A DNA stretch of 9,912 bases from a bacterium (lineage in GTDB: Bacteria > Zixibacteria > MSB-5A5 > GN15 > FEB-12), in the NCBI GenBank assembly GCA_030612965.1, contig JAUWMW010000068.1, positions 1-9,912 of the forward strand, given 5' to 3'. Numbering within the stretch: position 1 is the stretch's first letter; each line of letters begins with the position of its first letter. This document shows, piece by piece, positions 5,869 to 9,912 of the stretch. The notes under the pieces were generated by a model. That model was not told where the DNA came from, ran no database searches, and was given only the letters and a program-made list of their open reading frames with translations. A program made the translations under genes and the position numbers.

Positions 5869-7326
5869 ATGAAGAAACGCACGCTGATATACGAGAAATC
5901 ATCGCCCGGTCGCAAGGGGTACACCCTTCCCGCATGTCGTATGAGTGAAGATCAAATCCTCAGTTCCCTCCCGGCCGAGTTCCGTCGCGAAACCGATGCT
6001 GAACTCCCCGAGGTCACCGAGGGCGAAGCGATGCGACACTTCATAGCTCTATCGGTCAAGAACCATCACATCGACAAAGGGTTTTACCCGCTGGGATCGT
6101 GCACCATGAAGTACAATCCCAAATTGAACGATGTTGCCGCCACTATGCCCGGATTTGCAAGTCATCATCCTCTGGCGCCGTGCAGTACGGCGCCGGGGAA
6201 TCTGCAGTTGATGTGGGAACTGTCGGCGCTTCTGGCTGAGATATCCGGACTGCCTTCGGTCTCGCTACAACCTGTGGCCGGTGCGCAAGGTGAGTTTGCC
6301 GGGCTGCTGGTGATGCGTGCTTATCATCTGAAACGAGGCGAGAAGCGCGACCGTATTATCATCCCCGATTCCGCTCATGGCACCAACCCGGCCTCGGTAA
6401 CGTCGATCGGGTTCACCAGCATACAGATCAAATCCGACGAACATGGTGTCGTGGCGCCCGAGGCGGTGGCAGCGGTCATGGATGAGAACGTCGCCGGCAT
6501 GATGCTGACCAACCCGAATACGCTCGGCATCTTTGAAACACATGTCAAAGAGATCGCTGAGATCGTCCACGCCAGGGGCGGCTTGATGTATATGGACGGC
6601 GCCAATCTGAACGCCAACATGGGTATCTTCCGACCGGGCGATGTCGGCTTTGACATCATGCATTTCAACCTGCACAAAACTTTCTCCACTCCGCACGGTG
6701 GTGGTGGTCCGGGGGGTGGAGCGCTTGGTGTCACCGCTGAGTTGGATCGCTTTCAACCTTTGCCGGTGCTGGAGAAGGACGGCGACAGCAAACTGTTTTT
6801 CAACTATGACCGCCCGGATTCAATCGGCCGGCTGCATTCGTTCTATGGCAACTTTGCGAATATGGTGCGCGCCTATGCCTACATTCGCAACCTCGGCGGT
6901 GACGGACTCCGTCGCGCCAGTGAAATCGCCGTGCTCAACGCCAACTACCTCAAGACGCTTATTTGCGAGGACTATGAAGTTCCCTACGATGGGCCCTGCA
7001 TGCATGAGTTTGTAGCATCAGGCAACCGCCAGAAAAAACTGGGGGTGAGAACGCTCGACATTTCCAAGCGCCTTCTTGATTTTGGCGTACATTCGCCGAC
7101 CAACTACTTCCCGCTAATAGTGCCGGAGGCTTTGATGATCGAGCCGACCGAAACCGAGAGCAAAGAGACGCTTGACGATTTCGCAGAGATCATGAAACAG
7201 ATCGCGCGCGAGGCTCAGGAGAACCCTGAGCTTGTCACCACCGCTCCTCACAGCACTCCGGTCCGCCGCCTCGACGAAGTCACCGCCGCCCGCACCCTGG
7301 ATGTGTCCTACAAAGGGGACGAGTAG
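5869..7326 (+). CDS. gcvPB: Glycine dehydrogenase (decarboxylating) subunit 2
   Basis: This is the PLP-binding C-terminal half of the split P-protein, partner of GcvPA. The 485-residue length is normal. Family marks in order are the opening 'LIYEKSSPGRKGYTLP', 'GFYPLGSCTMKYNPK' at 71-85, 'QPVAGAQGEFAGLL' at 134-147, 'DSAHGTNPAS' at 167-176, 'YMDGANLNAN' at 241-250, and the cofactor lysine in HFNLHKTFSTPHGGGGPG (K270). The glycine-rich loop after the lysine is intact. The ATG at 5869 gives the expected N-terminus but has only a weak GGA upstream. It lies 43 bases after the thioredoxin-like gene and 1.7 kb from gcvPA; the usual arrangement is gcvPA and gcvPB directly adjacent. gcvT is not in the window. 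It is the last gene of the run. Confidence 0.97.
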   Translation: MKKRTLIYEKSSPGRKGYTLPACRMSEDQILSSLPAEFRRETDAELPEVTEGEAMRHFIALSVKNHHIDKGFYPLGSCTMKYNPKLNDVAATMPGFASHHPLAPCSTAPGNLQLMWELSALLAEISGLPSVSLQPVAGAQGEFAGLLVMRAYHLKRGEKRDRIIIPDSAHGTNPASVTSIGFTSIQIKSDEHGVVAPEAVAAVMDENVAGMMLTNPNTLGIFETHVKEIAEIVHARGGLMYMDGANLNANMGIFRPGDVGFDIMHFNLHKTFSTPHGGGGPGGGALGVTAELDRFQPLPVLEKDGDSKLFFNYDRPDSIGRLHSFYGNFANMVRAYAYIRNLGGDGLRRASEIAVLNANYLKTLICEDYEVPYDGPCMHEFVASGNRQKKLGVRTLDISKRLLDFGVHSPTNYFPLIVPEALMIEPTETESKETLDDFAEIMKQIAREAQENPELVTTAPHSTPVRRLDEVTAARTLDVSYKGDE

Positions 7327-7469
7327 TTCGATGATTGAGCCGGCGTACGGCAGCCGGATCGGCAAGCTAGTTATCATTAAGTAGATTCGTCAGACCATTC
7401 ACACACTGCAAATCCCATCAGACCAACTGAGATCACGAAATACCTGCTCGGAAATGGACTGATTTTTCG

Positions 7470-7498
7470 TAGCCACTCACCATTCTCAGTCGTATACA
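7470..7498 (+). promoter_or_regulatory. Weak candidate promoter for the beta-barrel gene
   Basis: TAGCCA (7470-7475) and TATACA (7493-7498) are 17 bases apart; each matches the sigma-70 consensus at four of six positions. It lies about 45 bases before GTG 7545. The 218-base gap 7327-7544 holds nothing else convincing: no clear terminator after gcvPB and no RNA gene. Confidence 0.25.
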
Positions 7499-7544
7499 TA
7501 GGAAACGTGAAAGCAGGTTGAGATACGAAGATAAGGAGACTAAT

Positions 7545-9878
7545 GTGCGACTACTGCTGTTGATTATGGTAATCACAATAGTCCAGCCTATCCGGGCCGG
7601 TGTACTCACCGGGACGATACATGACCAGGAAAGCGGCGAGCCCCTGCCCAGCGCGACTGTCCGGGTGATGGGAACCGGTCGTTCGATGCTGGCCAATGAC
7701 CAGGGCCAATACCGGCTCAGGTTGGAGCCCGGAACGTACCGGCTGAAATTCAGCCATGTGGCGCATTATTCGGAGCTTCGCGAGTTGTGGGTAACCGACG
7801 CAGATACCGTGCTTGATATAGCCATGCGTCCGGCAGTGATTGAAATCCCCGGCACTAAGGTCTATAGTCGCGCTTTCGATCCAGCCCAGCGGATTATCAT
7901 TGAGGCGATCAAGCGCAAAAAGGAAATCCTCTCACGACTCGGCAGCTATTACTTCGACGCGTACACCAGGTTTCTCGTTCTTGATACGTCCAAAGCCGAC
8001 TCCGAAAGCGTCGTCCTGATTGCAGAGTCGCAGATGCAGGGGTTCTGGGAACAACCGGACAAGTACAAGGAGATCATCACCGCTCGCAAACAGACCTCGA
8101 ATCTGGACGCCGAAGGCAATCTGGTCACAATAGGCGAGATTCTGAATTTCAACGCCAACCGCATTGACATCGCCCGTTACAGCATCGTGTCACCGACAGC
8201 GACAGATGCTCTTGACTACTACAACTACTACCTCATCGACACTGTCTTTATCGATGACCAATTGGTCTTCCGACTTGAACTGGAGCCTAAGAACCAAATC
8301 GATCCGCTGTTCGTGGGCATCATTGACATCGCTGATTCTTCATTCGAGGTAGTCGGGTTCGACGGTAGTTTCAGCGAAGGGTTTGAAACACCTTACATAT
8401 CGGGCCTCAACTACCATCAGCGCTGCGCCCAATTCGACAATGAATACTGGATGCCGGTCGAAATAGGGTTTGTCCTCGAGGTCGATTTGCCGATCCCCGG
8501 TTTTCCCATTTACTCGGTCGACTATGTCGCAGCACTACACAACTATTCGTTCGAGGTTGCGCATGATGACCGCACCTTCGACTACGTTCTGGAAGTGGCT
8601 CTCGAGGCCGACGATGTCGACTCCGCTGCCTGGAACGCCGGGCAGATGGTTCCGCTGACCGCGTTGGAGCAGCGCGGCTATGAACGGATCGATTCGCTTA
8701 AGAATGCACCGCGATCCCTGGGCAGGAAGCTCAGGTCGGGCTTTGGGTGGCTTTTGTTGCACTCTGTATTCGACGATGACTTCTTCCACTTCAACCGCGT
8801 CGAGGGCGCCTACCTCGGTTATGGCGGATACGAGGGCAACCTGATACCACGGAGCAGACTCAGCTACAAGACCGGCTATGCCTTTGATCGAAAGCGATGG
8901 CAGCATCGTTATTGGCTGAGCTACCGGCTGTGGCAGAAGCGGCTGCTCGATATTAGTGTTGCATACACCGATGATATCGTACCGGTGTCGAATATGATTA
9001 CGGGCCACTACAACCCCACCATCATGGCTCTGTTCAATAAGACCGATCCGCTGGATTACTATCGAGAGCGCGGTGTGCACGTGGACGCCAACGCAAAACT
9101 TACCAATCAGATCGGGTTCACAATCGGTTACAACGACCACCGCCACTACACCGAGGTTAACCATACCGAGTACAGTATTTTCCGCTCAAGCAAACAGCAC
9201 CGAGCCAACCCCCAGATTCTCGAGGGAACAATGCGCTCCGGTTCTGTCCGAGTTGCCTATGATTCGCGACCGGTGGCCAAACTAAAAAACCAGGAAGTCC
9301 GATTCTCCGCAGTACCGATGACCCAACTGGAAGGGACTATCGGATTCGCATCGCCTGACTTTATCGACAACGATTTCGATTTCGTGCAGTATTCTCTGGA
9401 GCTGCGCCGTCGGCAGCGCACTCTCGGTATGGGCCTGACGACCATGCGTGCGGTGGTCGGCGGATCGGACCGATCACTGCCACCCCAGAGATACTTCACT
9501 GTCGACTTTGGGGATGAGTTCCTCAGCAGTTCCATGAACTTCAAGACACTCGGTGAGACAAACTTCAAAGGCAGCCGCGCGGCTTTCGTGTACGCGATAC
9601 ACGACTTCGGACGGTGGCTGTTTCGGCGAACCGGCCTGCCGCTGGTTCGGGACATTCCTTTTTCACTTAACCTGCATGGTGGTGTCTTTTGGACCGATTT
9701 CGATGGACATACTGCCCAGCCGGGCGACGAGCTGGTGCGCATAGCGCCGAAGATGTACAGCGAACTCGGTTTCGGACTGGGACGGATGCCGCCGTTGAAC
9801 TTCAAACTGTTCTTCACCTGGCAGCTTTCCGATTACGATACCAACCGGTTCACTTTCAGCCTGGGGAGTAGTTTCTGA
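7545..9878 (+). CDS. Outer-membrane beta-barrel protein with carboxypeptidase-regulatory-like N-terminal domain (DUF5686 type)
   Basis: This is a predicted 777-residue outer-membrane protein. The start is chosen as GTG 7545 because AAGGAG (7533-7538) precedes it by 6 bases and the product begins directly with a signal peptide (hydrophobic LLLLIMVITIV, likely cleavage after A18). A TTG nine codons upstream in the same frame is less likely. Residues about 19-95 form a carboxypeptidase-regulatory/CNA-B-like beta-sandwich ('LTGTIHDQESGEPLPSATV', 'NDQGQYRLRLEPGTYRLKF'), as in SusC-like and DUF5686 proteins. The middle ('AIKRKKEILSRLGSYYFDAY', then 'IIDIADSSFEVVGF') matches the DUF5686 pattern. From about 420 to the end, alternating aromatic/polar strands look like a barrel, and the protein ends in Phe (FTFSLGSSF), the usual beta-signal recognised by BamA. 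Substrate and role are unknown. It appears complete and transcribed separately from the gcv genes. Confidence 0.82.
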   Translation: MRLLLLIMVITIVQPIRAGVLTGTIHDQESGEPLPSATVRVMGTGRSMLANDQGQYRLRLEPGTYRLKFSHVAHYSELRELWVTDADTVLDIAMRPAVIEIPGTKVYSRAFDPAQRIIIEAIKRKKEILSRLGSYYFDAYTRFLVLDTSKADSESVVLIAESQMQGFWEQPDKYKEIITARKQTSNLDAEGNLVTIGEILNFNANRIDIARYSIVSPTATDALDYYNYYLIDTVFIDDQLVFRLELEPKNQIDPLFVGIIDIADSSFEVVGFDGSFSEGFETPYISGLNYHQRCAQFDNEYWMPVEIGFVLEVDLPIPGFPIYSVDYVAALHNYSFEVAHDDRTFDYVLEVALEADDVDSAAWNAGQMVPLTALEQRGYERIDSLKNAPRSLGRKLRSGFGWLLLHSVFDDDFFHFNRVEGAYLGYGGYEGNLIPRSRLSYKTGYAFDRKRWQHRYWLSYRLWQKRLLDISVAYTDDIVPVSNMITGHYNPTIMALFNKTDPLDYYRERGVHVDANAKLTNQIGFTIGYNDHRHYTEVNHTEYSIFRSSKQHRANPQILEGTMRSGSVRVAYDSRPVAKLKNQEVRFSAVPMTQLEGTIGFASPDFIDNDFDFVQYSLELRRRQRTLGMGLTTMRAVVGGSDRSLPPQRYFTVDFGDEFLSSSMNFKTLGETNFKGSRAAFVYAIHDFGRWLFRRTGLPLVRDIPFSLNLHGGVFWTDFDGHTAQPGDELVRIAPKMYSELGFGLGRMPPLNFKLFFTWQLSDYDTNRFTFSLGSSF

Positions 9879-9912
9879 GTCAATTGTCGAAACCCGCCCA
9901 TCGACTTCGCTC

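Noticed and set aside
7340..7366. Possible terminator after gcvPB in the GCCGG-rich stretch
   Set aside because: Only short, imperfect arms (CCGGC/GCCGG) and no T run; not supportable as an intrinsic terminator.
7331..7384. 17-codon ATG-to-TAG frame after gcvPB
   Set aside because: Too short, with no ribosome-binding site and no recognisable sequence; it overlaps an ordinary intergenic gap.
7518..7544. TTG at 7518 as the start of the beta-barrel protein
   Set aside because: It would add nine charged residues before the signal peptide and place the strong AAGGAG ribosome-binding site inside the coding region; GTG 7545 fits better.

Overview
The window looks like an ordinary stretch of a Gram-negative bacterial chromosome. 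It carries a compact central-metabolism cluster, flanked on the left by mobile DNA and on the right by an outer-membrane protein gene. The split glycine decarboxylase (separate GcvPA and GcvPB), the outer-membrane beta-barrel with a carboxypeptidase-regulatory-like N-terminal domain (DUF5686 type), and the moderately GC-rich coding sequence suggest a member of the FCB superphylum outside the classic Bacteroidetes, for example a Zixibacteria-like lineage. That placement is inference from protein style, not from a database search.

Left edge (1-900), mobile and repetitive DNA. Positions 1-141 are the end of an IS3-family-type insertion sequence: a terminal repeat, a ribosome-binding site and the first 24 or so codons of its orfA, reading leftward and cut by the window edge. 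Next to it is a REP-associated tyrosine transposase gene (RAYT, 170-673, minus strand). It is flanked by two inward-facing REP-type hairpins of the same sequence (about 142-162 and 723-752). The right copy is complete, with a GTAG tetranucleotide at its foot; the left copy has lost most of its outer arm exactly where the IS begins. A 15-bp perfect tandem duplication and a plausible sigma-70 promoter lie between this unit and the next gene.

Centre (916-7326), one long plus-strand gene run. The order is accC (biotin carboxylase), gcvH (lipoyl carrier H protein), gcvPA, two tandem paralogous zinc-ribbon/DUF2007-like proteins, an exported thioredoxin-fold/TPR protein, and gcvPB. Gaps are short, two junctions overlap or abut, and no strong terminator is seen, so co-transcription is likely. 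GcvPA and GcvPB together form the PLP-dependent P-protein that decarboxylates glycine and loads the aminomethyl group on the lipoyl arm of GcvH. The T-protein (gcvT), the L-protein and the biotin carboxyl carrier protein (accB) are not in the window. Three genes unrelated to glycine cleavage separate the two P-protein subunit genes, which is the oddest feature of this layout.

Right (7327-9912). A gap of about 200 bases holding a possible promoter leads to a large exported beta-barrel protein gene (start best placed at GTG 7545), which ends on a C-terminal phenylalanine at 9878. The last 34 bases hold nothing recognisable. I found no rRNA, tRNA, CRISPR array, riboswitch or clearly new defence or biosynthetic system. 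The most interesting items are the RAYT/REP unit clipped by an IS and the insertion of the zinc-ribbon pair and thioredoxin gene between gcvPA and gcvPB.
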